Positions 35,797 through 47,345 of a DNA stretch of 64,000 nt are shown here, piece by piece. Source of the DNA: Xiphydria camelus (Eukaryota > Arthropoda > Insecta > Hymenoptera > Xiphydriidae); assembly GCA_963678675.1 (NCBI GenBank), contig OY783200.1, positions 3,050,501-3,114,500 of the forward strand, read 5' to 3'. The first letter of the stretch is position 1. Each line of letters begins with the position of its first letter. The notes below the pieces were generated by a model. The model ran no database searches. It was not told the origin of the DNA and worked only from the letters and a program-made list of their open reading frames with translations. The position numbers and the translations under genes were made by a program.

Positions 35797-36513
35797 ATGT
35801 ATTTCTTCGAAATTGTGCTTCCCAAAATGTCTTTGAAGGAAGAGAGGCAATTTTTTTTTAATAATCCGCTGGGTAAAAGGGATCAGAGACAATTTTTTTC
35901 GCTCCCGATAATATCGAAACAAATACGGTTTTCGGGGCACCGCGCGTCGCTTATCCTCGAGAATCGCGCCGGTCGACGATTTAACGTTCAGTCAGTCACG
36001 ACGGCGGAGGCGCGCGTGTGTCACTTGTTGCATTCTGATTGCGATACGCGCACCGAAATAACTCGCCGACCCTCCGAGCCCCTCCTCCCTCATCACCGAA
36101 TCGTGCGTGCCCCCCCTCCCTCCCGCCACTGTTCTCCGTCTCTTTCCCGACCTCCGGCAGGCCAGGCTACGTTTTTCTCCTCGTCGCGCGAACGTTTTCC
36201 TTCGGCTGGTCCTGCCAGCCTCGCGACGGGCCTTCGGTCGCTTCCGGTGGTCCCCACCCCCACGAACGGCTTCCCCTTCGAGCTTCCGGTCGTCTTACTA
36301 CGCTTGCTACTACGTCCACCCCCTCTGCCCTCCTTCTCCTGCCTCTTCTTCTCTTTCTCTTCCGTCTCGTCAGCCTTCCTCGCCCTGCTCTCTACGCCAC
36401 GCTCGGGGGAACCCCTCTCTTGCGGGCTGAAACCCATTACCACCCGAGGCACGCCACACGTCGCGCCGAGTAAACACTTCGCCGAGGGCAGACTGCTCGC
36501 GTCCGGTGCTTAA
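35797..36513 (+). other. Long open frame, probably not coding
   Basis: A frame of 238 codons crosses a CpG-rich pyrimidine region (36070-36400) where other frames are open too. It has Pro/Ser/Leu/Arg runs and no recognisable motif. Confidence 0.3.
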
Positions 36514-36520
36514 ACATTTG

Positions 36521-37115
36521 GACGAAAATCGAAATATCTGGAGTCGACCGTTCCGCCATCCTACATAGCTTGTGTAGTTTGTGCGCGCTGATTTAAAAAA
36601 TCGTCGATTTCTTAATGATATCTGAAAGGAAATATAAGATATCGCCAATTTTACGCGGGAAAAGAAATATTTTCCATCAGAAAATTGGTGATGTCTTATA
36701 TTTCCTTTGAGGTATTGTTAATATGTCTCTCATTTTCGGAATCGGCATAAAAAAGATAGGATGATCGTCCGATCGATTCTAGAGATTTCGATTTTTGCGA
36801 ACCCCTTAAGATTTTGCGAAAAATCGAAATCTCTGGAAATGGACGCTCGATCGCTCTATCCTGTGTATTTTATCATGTGCTGATTGTAAAAATCATATAT
36901 ACATACGTTAATGATATCCTAAAGGAAATATAAAATATCGGTGATTATTTGCGGAGTACAATTATTTTTCTCAGAAAATCGCTGATATCTCTGTGCTTCT
37001 CTGAGATATCATCAATTGATCTGTTATTTCTTAAATCAACGTAAAAAAATTAATCGGGTAAGATGGTCTTCCGATATATCTAAAAATTTCAATTTTTCAC
37101 TAAATTCGAAAGGGT
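36521..37115. repeat. Family D repeat cluster (locus 2)
   Basis: Two units share the words GCGCTGATT, AATCGTCGATTTCTTAATGA, ATATAAGATATCGCCAAT and GAAAAATCGAAAT in the order seen at 14.9-16.0 kb. Within a unit the AAATATAAGATATCGCC and GGTGATGTCTTATATTTCC arms face each other. Confidence 0.65.
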
Positions 37116-37611
37116 TGAATAAAAATAAATCTGCGACGAAAGATAATTATAAAATAAAACGGAGCTAAAGTGTTCGCATGAAATAGAGTACATTACCCCC
37201 TTCTGCATCAAGATAACTCCAAGACGCGCAACCCGAGAAATTCCTCTCATAAATCAAGTGCAACGAGAGGACTGCAACGCGGAGTCGTGATATTTTCAAT
37301 ATCCTGTCGACCGCTATATCGATAAGCACGTACGATCGCTGCTGCGGTCGGTGCTTGTAAGCCTATTTTACATAGCAACACGCGTCCTAGTCTGGTCAAT
37401 GCTGCGTCGGGCTTACAAGATCGCGTGCCATTGCTCCGACCCTCGTTAAACTCGATCGATCATGCTAATCGGCCGATCCTAACTGGTCGTAATCGCTTTA
37501 AGAGTTCGCTGCTAATAGCTCGAAGGAGGGCTAATGAATTGCGACATTCGCGCGTGTAATCTGATCCGCGAGTACTCCATGGTAAAGGAACCCCGTTTGA
37601 TAGCCCCCTTC

Positions 37612-38303
37612 GTGCCCCCTCTCGTTTTTCCGTTCCCTCTTATCTTCGATACTTTTTTAATCACACCTCGCGATTGGTCGATCCTAGAAAAAAATGTTTC
37701 AAACAAAAATTGTGCGGCTTCGATAGCTCTACACTTTTTGTCTAAAGTATTTTTCTCCGCGACCAGCCAATCACGAGATACAGTGACCCCCTTTCGTTTT
37801 TCTGTTTCCTCTTATTTTCGGTACCTTTCTATCACACTTCGCGATTGGTCGATTCTAGAAAAAAATGTTTCAAACAAAAGTTGCGTGGCTTTGATATAGC
37901 TCTACAATTTTTGTCTAAAGTATTTTTCTCCACGACCAGCCAATCGCGAGATACAGTGACCCCCTTTCGTTTTTCTGTTTCCTCTTATTTTCGGTACCTT
38001 TCTATCACACTTCGCGATTGGTCGATTCTAGAAAAAAATGTTTCAAACAAAAGTTGCGTGGCTTTGATAGCTCTACAATTTTTATATAAAGTATTTTTCT
38101 CCGCGACCAGCCAATCACGAGATACAGTGACCCCCTCTCGTTTTTCAGTTTCCTCTCATTTTCGATACTTTTCTAATCACACCTCGCGATTGGTCGATCC
38201 TAGAAAAAAATGTCTCAAACAAAAGTTGCGCGGCTTCGATAGCTCTACAATTTTTCTCTAAAGTACTTTTCTCTGCGACCAGCCAATCGCGAGATACAAC
38301 GAC
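37612..38303. repeat. Tandem array, about four units of 172 bp
   Basis: Each unit runs CTCTCGTTTTTCTGTTTCC, then CGCGATTGGTCGAT, then CTAGAAAAAAATGTTTCAAA, then CTCTACAATTTTT, then CGACCAGCCAATCGCGAGAT. The anchor GACCAGCC falls at 37761, 37934, 38105 and 38277. The middle units are nearly identical, so the array is young or homogenised. CGCGATTGGTCG and CGACCAGCCAATCGCG form an inverted pair inside each unit. Confidence 0.85.
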
Positions 38304-40026
38304 CCTTGGCCTAACCCCTGTGCCAAAGTAGATGCCCCGCAACTTCATCATTCACCGCCACTGAGAAGCCCCGAATTTGTTGACGACCCCTCAAGGTCTA
38401 CGCTACTCGACCACATGCTCCCCCGCTTCCTATCGCGAAAGAGCTGAGTGCTACGATTTTTGAAAGAAAAAAGACTGTTGCATCGCAACCCCCCTCCCCC
38501 TTTCTCAACCACGGCTCTTCCGCGCGCTCTTCAGTCGCCGGCAATGTGGGGAGGTCCTCGCAGCGAGGCACCTGTTTCGAGGTATGTATTATAGTAGCCG
38601 GGGCCCGCAGCGTGGGAGCTAAACTCGAAACGGGTTTTCGGCGCGGATTATCCGCCGACGAAGATCGTGTGTCGGCGCGCTCAGGTATACAGAGAGACGA
38701 GGCTGCCGAGGCGAAATCATCGGCGGCGGCGGAGGAGGGCCGGCGAGTGGAACGGGGAGAGACGACGTGAGAGAGGACGCGCTTTATTGGGCGAGTTCAT
38801 TATGCGAATCTTTGGGCCCGTGCTAAATTTAAAACGATAAGGATGACAGAAACGAGGTGTGCGTGGGAAAAAATGCGCGAGGTGGTAGCCGGCTCCCTTT
38901 TGCGCCGGATGCGGCGCGCTCCTCTCGTTCTTTTTTTTTTTCTCTCACCTTTTTTTTATCACCCGAGAGTCGCCCAGTTATTATGTCACCGACGACGCGC
39001 GAGAGGATGCACGCGAATTGGAAGTCGGGAAAAAAAGTCGGCGAAGCGAGGGAAAACTCGCGATGAAATTAAATGTAGCGGCGAAGCGGTTAATTGAATG
39101 AAAAAAAAAATTCAGGGAAAAAAGTCACCGGCACGCGGAAGGATCGCGGTCGATCGCCGCGGCGAAGCGATCGACCGACTTTCGAGCCGATGCCGGGAGA
39201 CGCCGGAAACCGGAAGCGCGATCGACAGGTGCCGGTTTCCTTCTCCGCGGCGCGAACTTTCACGCGCGCCCAGATGATAAGTACTCTTCGCGAATCGCCG
39301 CGATGAATGTACACCGACGGAAGCGGTTTATTTCTATGTGAATCCTTCCAGAAATTTTATTCGCGTCTCATAAACCAAAATATCGGGCTGTACGAGTTTC
39401 CAGCTGAATTTGTGCTCGAATTAAAATCAGCTCAAATTATGTATTCGCTTCGAATTAATTGTCATTCGTCGCGAATTAGTCTAAAATATTAAGGGTCGTA
39501 TACGGAAAAAAGTAATTTTTCCTCAAAGACAAATTTACGACAGAAGAAAGAGACGCGAGGGAGAGTACCGGAAGTGGCATGGGGCACCGTAAACCACGAG
39601 CGAAGTATAGTAAGGCCATCGGGGTTACCGGAAGTCGAGTGACCGGGCGGTAGCAGGTGAGCCTGGTCCGCCCCGGGCGGAGGAAGTGACGCGGTGAGAC
39701 CCTCCCCCCCCCTCTCTCTCTCTCTCTCATACGTAAGAGAACAGCGCGCGCGTGGAGAGCACCTCTCAAGCTCTATAAAGGTGTCTTCGTCACTCGCCGT
39801 ATAAGTTTCACGTGTTCTCACGCTCGCCCTCTCTTTCGCGTCCTCCTCCTCCTCCGACGCTGCCCCCCCTCTCTCTCTCCCAGCGCGTTTACGGCCCTGC
39901 TCTCTCTCACAATATTATCGGGAGCCTCGGCTTCGGGGAGCACATCGGCTCTTCCTAGTTGTAATAAATGCCGCAAAAAATCGGGCAAAAACCTGCTCGG
40001 CCTGCGGCCAGTGCGTCCCCCTCGCG
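38304..40026. other. Non-coding stretch, no gene assigned
   Basis: CpG-rich with pyrimidine and (CT)n tracts (39707-39728, 39830-39910). A TATAAAG motif at 39774 has no clear initiator. A short ATG-started frame at 38543 reaches a good donor (TTTCGAG|GTATGT near 38582), but it is too short to identify. Confidence 0.35.
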
Positions 40027-40042
40027 CCCCCCCCCCCCCCCC
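40027..40042 (+). repeat. Poly(C) run of 16
   Basis: Homopolymer on the + strand. Confidence 0.9.
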
Positions 40043-40149
40043 TCATCTCTTTCCCTCTACGGTCGCTTCTATCCGTTTCTTCATCTCGCTCCCCTGCAGC
40101 GATCCTCCGCTCCTCTCTTCCTTTCTCTCGTTTAGAAACGCGCGGGATG

Positions 40150-41060
40150 TGTTGCTCGGGCAGAGGAAAACGTATGGCTATTTTGTCGTGGCTTCGACTC
40201 GAGAAAGGGGGACTTCCCTGGGATCTACTTATCGAGCTTTATCTCTGTCTTCATCTCTCCTCGCGTGGCGAATGTTTGTTCGGATCGTGTTTTCTTGCGC
40301 AGGAATTACGGGGCTTTTATTCGAGAGGGAGAGGCTTCTTTTGAATCTTATTTATTTTTCTTTATTTTTCTTTGTCTTTTTCTCTATGTGTTCATGGGAA
40401 ATGAAAGAATATTTGAGATTCGTTTGAACCATGTTTTTTTGCGCGAGAAAATGGTAAACTATTTTATCGTGGCTTTGATTCGAGAAAAGACGAGTTTATT
40501 TTAAATCTATACTCTCTCTTCATTACTCTTTATCTTTATCTTCGTTTATAGGGAATTTTGGGGATTTGTTTAAAATATGTTTCGTTGCCTGGAAAAACGC
40601 CGTTTTGATTTAAAAAGGAGGAACTTACTTCGAATCTACTTGATTCCTCCTTATCTTTAAGATCTTCATGTTTTTGGTAAATGTTTGGGATTTTTTTGAT
40701 CCATGTTTTTTACACGGCAAAATGGACAACTATTTTATCGTGACTTTGATTCAAGAAAAGATGAGCTTACCTTGAATCTATACTTCGTTACTCTTTTTCT
40801 TTGCTTATAGGACATTTTGGGGATTTCTTTGGAATATATTTTCTTGTCTGAGAAAACGTTGTTTTGATTTAAAGAAGAACAAGTGCTTTGAATCTATTTG
40901 ATTCCCCCTCATCTTTATCTTCATATTCTTAGAAAATGTATGAGATTCTTTTAAATCATGTTTTTTTTTGCATGCGAAAAATGGCTTTAATTCGAAAAAA
41001 AAAGAAATTTGCTCTTTATCTTTATCATTATTTTCATAGCAAATGAGTAAAAGTTTGAGA
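40150..41060 (+). repeat. Degenerate tandem array, about seven units of 120-160 bp
   Basis: The words TTTGATTCGAGAAAAGA, TTGAATCTATTTGATTCC, CTTTATCTTCAT and GGGATTTGTTTGAACCATGT repeat in order. The first anchor falls near 40193, 40317, 40475, 40604, 40744, 40863 and 40985. Alternate units are more alike (40475 and 40744), so a two-unit period of about 270 bp may have been amplified. Open frames here are shadows of the repeat. Confidence 0.6.
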
Positions 41061-41766
41061 TTTTCGATTCGAATCACGTTTTCTCCTATTCCCGTATCTT
41101 TATTTTGTTTTCCACTCCTCTTGATCCTCATTCCCACCCTTTTGATTCCAAACCAAAAGCAACAACAACAAAACTCGGACGGATCAGCAGGTTGTAAGAA
41201 TTCCTCGCGGCAAAAGAGCCGGAGCAGTCTAGAGTTTCGTCGAGCGAGCGCGAGACGAGAGAGAGGGGCGGTGGTCTATGAATGGACCCAGAAGCGCCCC
41301 CGTCCGTCGGAGGCTGAACGGGACCCTGTAGTACGCCGCTTATTTCCACGGAAAGCCGAGTTAAGGTCGCGTTCGAGACTGCGCGGTGTCGAAACTTCGG
41401 CATGAATGGAGGCTCGTCGCTCCTCATCACCTCTTCGCCCCGCGTCCCTCTCTATTTTCATCCACCACACCGCGAACCCGACCCGCTCGGAGACAGCGCC
41501 AGCCGGAAGAGCGCAGCGCCACCCGCTTCTCGCGCGACTCCTTCCACGAAATATTTCAACGCGCGACTCGACGAATATTCCCGAGAAGAACCCGAAGAGG
41601 CGTTGAATAATTTGAAACGTCACACTGCAGCCACGTCGCGCCCCAGTCTCCGATGAAGATGGGAGACTGGGCAGGATGGCACGAATATAGAATCCGGATA
41701 ACGAGGCCTGTCTTGCGAATTTATCGTGAAACCATTGGGTCGAACGGGCTAGTTCCATTGACCCAA

Positions 41767-42324
41767 AAATTCCTAAGGGAGATTTTTTTCTATCGCTTCT
41801 TTTCGTGTTTAAGTAGACAAATATCAAAAATGGGCACCAAAATTCGGTCCGGAACGTATTGTTTAAACAAATGGAAGGGGAAACTTTATTGCTTTTGTAG
41901 ATATCTCCGAAAATATTCATTCTACGGAAAAATTATAGGGAACTAAATTGTTCGACACTAAATTCTCCACAAAAAAGGTATCTACATTTTTTTTCAATCC
42001 GAGCAATAGTTTGAAAAATATAACCCCGCGAAAGAGGAAATTTGTAGCGTAAGTTCGTAGGGTTGTATCTTTGAAACTATTGCTCCGATTGAAAAAAAAT
42101 GTAGATACTTTTTTCGTGGAGAATTTAGTGCCGAACAATTTAGTTCCCCGCCATTTTTTCGTAGAATGAATATTTTCGGAGATATGGGCAAAAAACACTG
42201 AAATCTACCCCTTCATTTGTTTTAACAATATGTTCCGGACCGAATTTTGGGGTGCCCATTTTTGATATTTGTCTACTTTAACGCGAAAAGAAGCGATAGA
42301 AAAAAAAAATCTCCCCTACGAATT
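41767..42324. mobile_element. Large foldback element (arms about 260 bp)
   Basis: The left arm includes CTATCGCTTCTTTTCG, ATCAAAAATGGGCACC, GGTCCGGAACGTATTGTT, CCGAAAATATTCATTCTACG and ACTAAATTCTCCAC. The right arm carries each of these inverted and in reverse order. The centre lies near 42040. No transposase is encoded; it is probably a foldback or MITE-type element. Confidence 0.8.
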
Positions 42325-43141
42325 ATTCGAACCATCGACTGATTTTAGACCTCTGACGCCTGGACCAGGCGCCCGATCGAGCCGCGGTCGAGACGGTATC
42401 CGCTGGTAAAAGTTTCATCGTAGCCGTTATACTATTATCCAGTCGCGGGTGGGGATGAGCGAGAGGTTCCATGAATGGACCAAGATCTCCGCGGAGCAGC
42501 GGGAGAGGCGTCGTCTTTTACTTCTTTTTCTCGCTCTGTTTCTCCTTTTGTAATATCTTTCTATGAAAGTTGTTTACCGGAAGCCCTGGTCGATGGCTGC
42601 AGTCTCGTTGCTGGTGTCCGCTGGGACCAAAATTGCCGGGACGAATTCACACAGCAGCGAGTCTTCTTCTTCTTCCGCTCTTCCTCCCGTGATTACGGCG
42701 TGCCCTCCTCTCGACGGTGCGATCAGAGTTCGGTTTTGTTGCGAAAGCCCTCTTGGGCCGCGGCGGTGATTGCCACCAGCATGTGACCGCGGCCAGTGAA
42801 CCCTGCGCGGGACCCTTTGCAGATGGATGTGCAGTGTGAAGCGCGTTGGAAGGTGGTACGGTTCGGATAATCGGAAGAGAAGATGAAGTATGGGTTTTGA
42901 TTCTTGTCCTGGACCAGTATCGATGTTCTTGCTTGTCGGTGGAGGGTCTGGATCCGATGAGGGAATGCTTGGATCATGGATCCGTGTAAATTGTCGCTGA
43001 TAAGTGTCAACTTGAATGGACTATGAGGAAAGCGCCAGATGTGTATTCCGAGATGCTAAAAGGTAACCCGCATAAAGCCACAATGTCCCATTCCGACAAG
43101 GAATGATAATTTTCTCAATCAGCTTATCAAAAAGAACGCAA
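42325..43141. other. Non-coding stretch, no gene recognised
   Basis: I see no exon or repeat. Frames in 42475-43010 have no recognisable content. Confidence 0.4.
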
Positions 43142-43644
43142 GGTAAGGTGGGGTAAGTGCAAAATCGGGTAAAATGCAATCACGGATTTTTATTCCGTTT
43201 CTTCCGTGAACTTTAGTTTAATAAAGTTTTTCTTATGTGCTTCGTTGTTACAATTTCCCTACTGATAGGTATATTTATCCGTATCAAGTGTAAAGTCGCG
43301 ATTATTTTGCAAGTGAAAAATTCCAACAAATTTTGAATTTTAACAAACCTAATCTCCACTTGTCCCTTAAGTTTACACATATTCTCAAATGCGTTTAATA
43401 AGCACTGGTTGCACTTTCCTTTTTGGCTGGGAAAGTGCAATCAGCTGCAGACCTTAATTAGAAAATATGTATATATCCGTCTATTTATTTCGTAAGCGAA
43501 ATGCTACTAAAATCAGTTAAAGAACTTCATAAAGGTATCAATTTGATCAACAGAATATTTTCCTCAAGCGAAAGATTTACACATTACAGCTTATTGAACT
43601 TGAACTATTGGAAAACGTGGTCGCACTTACCCCACTCTACCTTA
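43142..43644. mobile_element. MITE with GGTAAGGTGGGGTAAGTGC-type ends
   Basis: The left end GGTAAGGTGGGGTAAGTGC and the right end GCACTTACCCCACTCTACC are inverted with small changes. The interior (about 460 bp) is AT-rich and includes a further AAAGTGCAATCAGC word related to the left end. No coding frame. Confidence 0.65.
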
Positions 43645-44597
43645 TTAGAATAATAACTTTTTCAAACATTTATCAATTCGCCCAGGTCCGAAAGCGATCT
43701 ATCGACGTGGCCTAAAATTTCGATTTTCTCAAAAACCAAAGACAAAGCTGGACTTTGTGGTCTCATTTTCTAGTGCCCCGGAGTAACCTTACGAAAACCG
43801 GTGAAAATCGGTGACACACTCTTGGTTTCCTTTCTCTGCTAAGTAGGATCCTTTTGAAGGAACAAAAGGCCTGATATCGGCAGGTCGAACCGATCCGGCT
43901 GCAGCCTCACGGGCGGTCCGATCCGGTCAATCCGCAGGTATACAGAAATATATCGTTTACAGACTGCCGGTCATCGAGTCGGTCACGGACATTTAACCGG
44001 GATTCGAGCCGCGCGAGCTCCTCCATGCTCCGTCGATCTTTCTGGACCACGACGTGCGCCTTCCGCGGCGATCCAAAGGTCCTGTTTAACCACCCCGTAA
44101 TTACCCTAGTCACGGATAATGACCGGCGGTGCCTCGATATCGATTACCTCGCTTTTTCTCCGGCGAATCCGTAATCGTCCGGATAGCTTTATCTCTCGGA
44201 TGCAATATCCCGCGCCTAATTAAACGAGATTCATCTGGTTATCCACCCATCGTCTTTCGGTCCAATACAAGATCGTACTTGGGACCTGCGAGAACAAATG
44301 TCTCCAACATAACAACACAGCTGAAAAGGGATCGAAGCTGACGTTGCCTGACTCGAAAATCATCTAGCCAGAAGTCGTGAGCGACCGTCCTTCTCGCTAA
44401 GAAAAAAAAAAGACATCCCCACGTCTTCCGCGGAACAAGCCAGAACCCCCACCCCAGCGTCTCTCCCTTCGCGAGAGGCCAAATCCCGGGGTCCAAGTTG
44501 GAGGGGACGGAAGGAGCGCAAGCCCCGAGATCATGAATGAACCGACCGAACGAACAGCCGAATGAAGGAAGGTACGACCCTCCTCCACCGCTTCTTC

Positions 44598-44598
44598 C

Positions 44599-44629
<31 letters not shown>

Positions 44630-44640
44630 GCTCTCTCTCC
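44598..44640 (+). repeat. CT microsatellite
   Basis: (CT)n with TTTCTC and GCTCTC interruptions on the + strand. Confidence 0.9.
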
Positions 44641-44889
44641 TCTCACGAATACCTTCCCGCCTAGTCCGCAGGGACGCACAGCCACAGTACCAAACCGCGC
44701 CGCGCAGCGTCGACGCCACCGGTCTTCGTCTCGCCGAAGGCCCGTCGCGAGAGTATTCATTCATAAAACTAACTCTGGAGTGAGGCCAGAGGCGGCCGAG
44801 GCCCGTGGTGGGGGTCCGGGAGGCTCCGAGTGAGACGCAGTTAGAGATCTTTCCCTCTCCCTTCCGCCCCGGCGTCGTCGCGCGTCCTC

Positions 44890-46485
44890 CCTCTCTCTCG
44901 CGCCACTTCCCCTATAATAAGCCCGGTCCCCTCCGCCGCGGCGTGGCACGGCCTAGCCAGCCGTAACACACCGACGAGCGAACGAACACCCGTCACTAGT
45001 ATTTTAGTCGAGTCGAGTTGCGAAGGGAGTTGCGGGTTCATCCTACCGTGTCGGCCGTCTTACGACGACGACGACGACGTCGGGACCACCGAGAGCTGCC
45101 TCGTTCCTCGATGCCGAAGTCGGTGCGCGCGAACACGTCGTCGCGTAGTGCGAAGAAACGCCACGCGGTCCTCCTCCGGTGCCTCGTCGTCCGACCTGAC
45201 CTAACGTAGACCCGAGCCGACCGCCATCTTCCCCCCACCCCCTTCCATCGTCATCGTCATCTCTTGGCATCCCTCCTATATTTTCTCCATCCAACCTTCG
45301 CGATCTCTCCCCGTCCCTGAGTGTGGCCGCTCCAGGTGGCGCTGCGTGTGCCGCGGCTCCCCCGAGAGTTAAGAAAGGCGTTCGCGCTCCTCCGCGGTGC
45401 GGTTGAATGGAAATCGCGAGGGCGAGACAGAGAGGGAGAGATAGTGAAAGAGGCGCGATCGCGGGAGTACACAAAAACATCCGCGACGGCCGAGGCGCGC
45501 GCGAACCTGAAAGAGAGCCCGCGCGCTGGTAGAGTGGCGTCCGTGCGCGTGGCGAACGAGTGCGGGCGATCCTCGAGGTGCCAGCGCGTAGCGACGACTC
45601 CCGAGTGACGAACGTTGAAAGTTATAATCGCCTCTGTAACCCCCCCCCACCACCACGACACGATTCGGCCCTGACCTGACCCCGCGGGCGGACAGCGAGG
45701 AGCGTACCCGGTCCGGTCGACCTCTCACCTCGCGTCGGCACGATGACGTATTCGCGATTTTGAAAGGAAGACAACCATCCGGACGGACTGTTCTTCCGAG
45801 GTGGAAATCCGTCGGATCCATTTTCGAGGAGGAGCGCCGTCGCCGATCGACACTCCAGGGTCCAGGGCGACATTTCATATTTCCGTCATCCCGTCACGTC
45901 AGCGGTGGCTCACCGCGGAACCCAGCGAAGTCCCTCTCCGGCCCCGCGGCGTCGTTGCGCAAGAATATTCGGAAATAGCCCGGCTCGCAGTTATGAATTG
46001 ATAGTGAACACATGGTGGACACATGATACCAAAGCCTTTGGAGGGCCAGCCGTGTCGTACGGCCTGCCGCATCGACTACGCCACGGGCTGTCACGGCTTA
46101 GCATGGGATAAACTTCCGACGAGCACCTTCGGTGCCATCTGAGCTCAATTTCGGCCTCGTGTCAGTTAATTGGCTTTGAAAGGTGCTCCCCGCCCCCCGC
46201 TTAAGTGGACCCTCGCACCGAGGGACAGGGGGGGACGCGTCGACGGGAGACCCCGAAGCTCTCTGGGATGGTGAAAACCGAAAAACCGAAGCGTCCAACC
46301 CGTTGGTGCCATTTTCTCCAGGGACTTTCTCTTTCGCGAGGAGACGTGACGTTTCGCGACGAACCCACGAGGTCGGACTCGGCGGGACCGAACACGATGA
46401 CGCGGGACAAACCCCATTGAGCGTTTCCCATTCCGATTGAACGATTCCAGAACGCTGTTAGTGGTGGGTGTCGGTGTATTCGTGC
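44890..46485 (+). promoter_or_regulatory. pnt: CpG-rich candidate promoter and 5' leader of pointed
   Basis: This CpG-rich stretch leads straight into the first recognisable pointed exon. A TATA-like TATAATAA lies at 44913-44920, and an insect-type leader start (GTCACTAGTATTTTAGTCGA) follows near 44993. The stretch holds several small ATG frames, for example 45111-45209, which would act as upstream open frames if it is one long leader. The frame of the coding exon is closed by a TAG at 46459. An acceptor-like ATTCCAG at 46444-46450 means the leader may instead be spliced. The start of transcription is not established. Confidence 0.35.
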
Positions 46486-46594
46486 ATGTACAGTGACCAC
46501 CGCGGCGGGACAAGACTCATGTACGTCGACTACGGCGGCGATACTCACACCGTGATGGGAATCAAGGCCATGAAGTCCTTTGGCAGGCCCAGAG
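46486..46594 (+). CDS. pnt: Pointed, candidate first coding exon (short N-terminus)
   Basis: The frame opens after TAG at 46459. Its first ATG (46486) starts 36 complete codons (beginning MYSDHRGGTRLMY, ending KSFGRPR) plus one base G, then the donor AGAG|GTAGGA. Codon third positions are mostly G or C, as expected for a real exon in a GC-rich setting. The leftover G joins the first two bases (AC) of the exon at 57956 to make an Asp codon, so the two exons splice in frame. The product would begin about 45 residues before the MAPK-site threonine, as in vertebrate ETS1, where that threonine is residue 38. I do not recognise the 36 residues themselves. The assignment rests on the ATG, donor, phase match and position, and another exon could lie between. 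Confidence 0.6.
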
Positions 46595-47059
46595 GTAGGA
46601 AGGGGTCGATTTTTTTCTTACACTCTTCTTTTGCTCTGTTCTTCATCGCTTTACTCCTTTCGCCACCCCCTCCCAATTCGAGGTGACGACGGAAATCCCG
46701 CGATAGATCCGATGATCGGGAATGTGTGGGTTCCTACTCGCGCGCGCGCGGCTGTTGGCGTGCACGAAAGCCTCCTTCTGACATTGAACGGCATCATAAT
46801 GGTACTTATGGCGGATTAACGCGACAGGCAGTTATGGCGCGCGAACGTGACTTAGCGTCGGACGGATCGTAACTGATGTTGGCTGCTGCCGGCTGACAAC
46901 CGCAACCTGTGATGCCGTGGAAGCAACGTAGCTCGCTTCCTGGCACCGGTGGTGGTCATGGCGTTTGATAGGGGACACCTACAAGTTGCCACATCCCCTC
47001 CCCCTTGCGGCGGCCCTGCGCCGTTTCGATATTGCGCGCGATTTTGTCCCACTGAGGGA

Positions 47060-47345
47060 TGCTATTGACCCAGATGTGGCTTTTGGGTTTGTTGTTTTCT
47101 TCCCTTTTTTCATTAGCGAGAAACTGAAGACGTCCCACATGTTCATCTCATATGCAGACATTATTTTTCGCCAGTTTTCGAGGAATCTTAACTCTCTATA
47201 GAACAACTCTTGAATGAATCGAGATGTGGGCTTTGGGTTTATTGTTTTCTTTCGTTTCTTCATTCGCGATCTTTCTATTTTGATTAACTGAAGGCATTTT
47301 ACACATAAATCTTCCTTATAGACATTTGTTTCAATCGGTCCATGA
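47060..47345 (+). repeat. Local tandem duplication, period about 150 bp
   Basis: GATGTGGCTTTTGGGTTTGT at 47073 and GATGTGGGCTTTGGGTTTAT at 47223 start two similar blocks. Each continues with TGTTTTCTT, then TTCATT(A/C)GCGA, and later CATAT or CATAAAT followed by AGACAT. Confidence 0.55.

Noticed and set aside
39774..39780. TATAAAG motif as a promoter
   Set aside because: The sequence 30 bp downstream does not resemble an insect initiator, and it lies beside CT repeats.
43940..44060. Possible tRNA on the minus strand (GGCTCGAATCCC, similar to a B box)
   Set aside because: No matching A box at the right distance, and the flanks do not form acceptor and anticodon stems.
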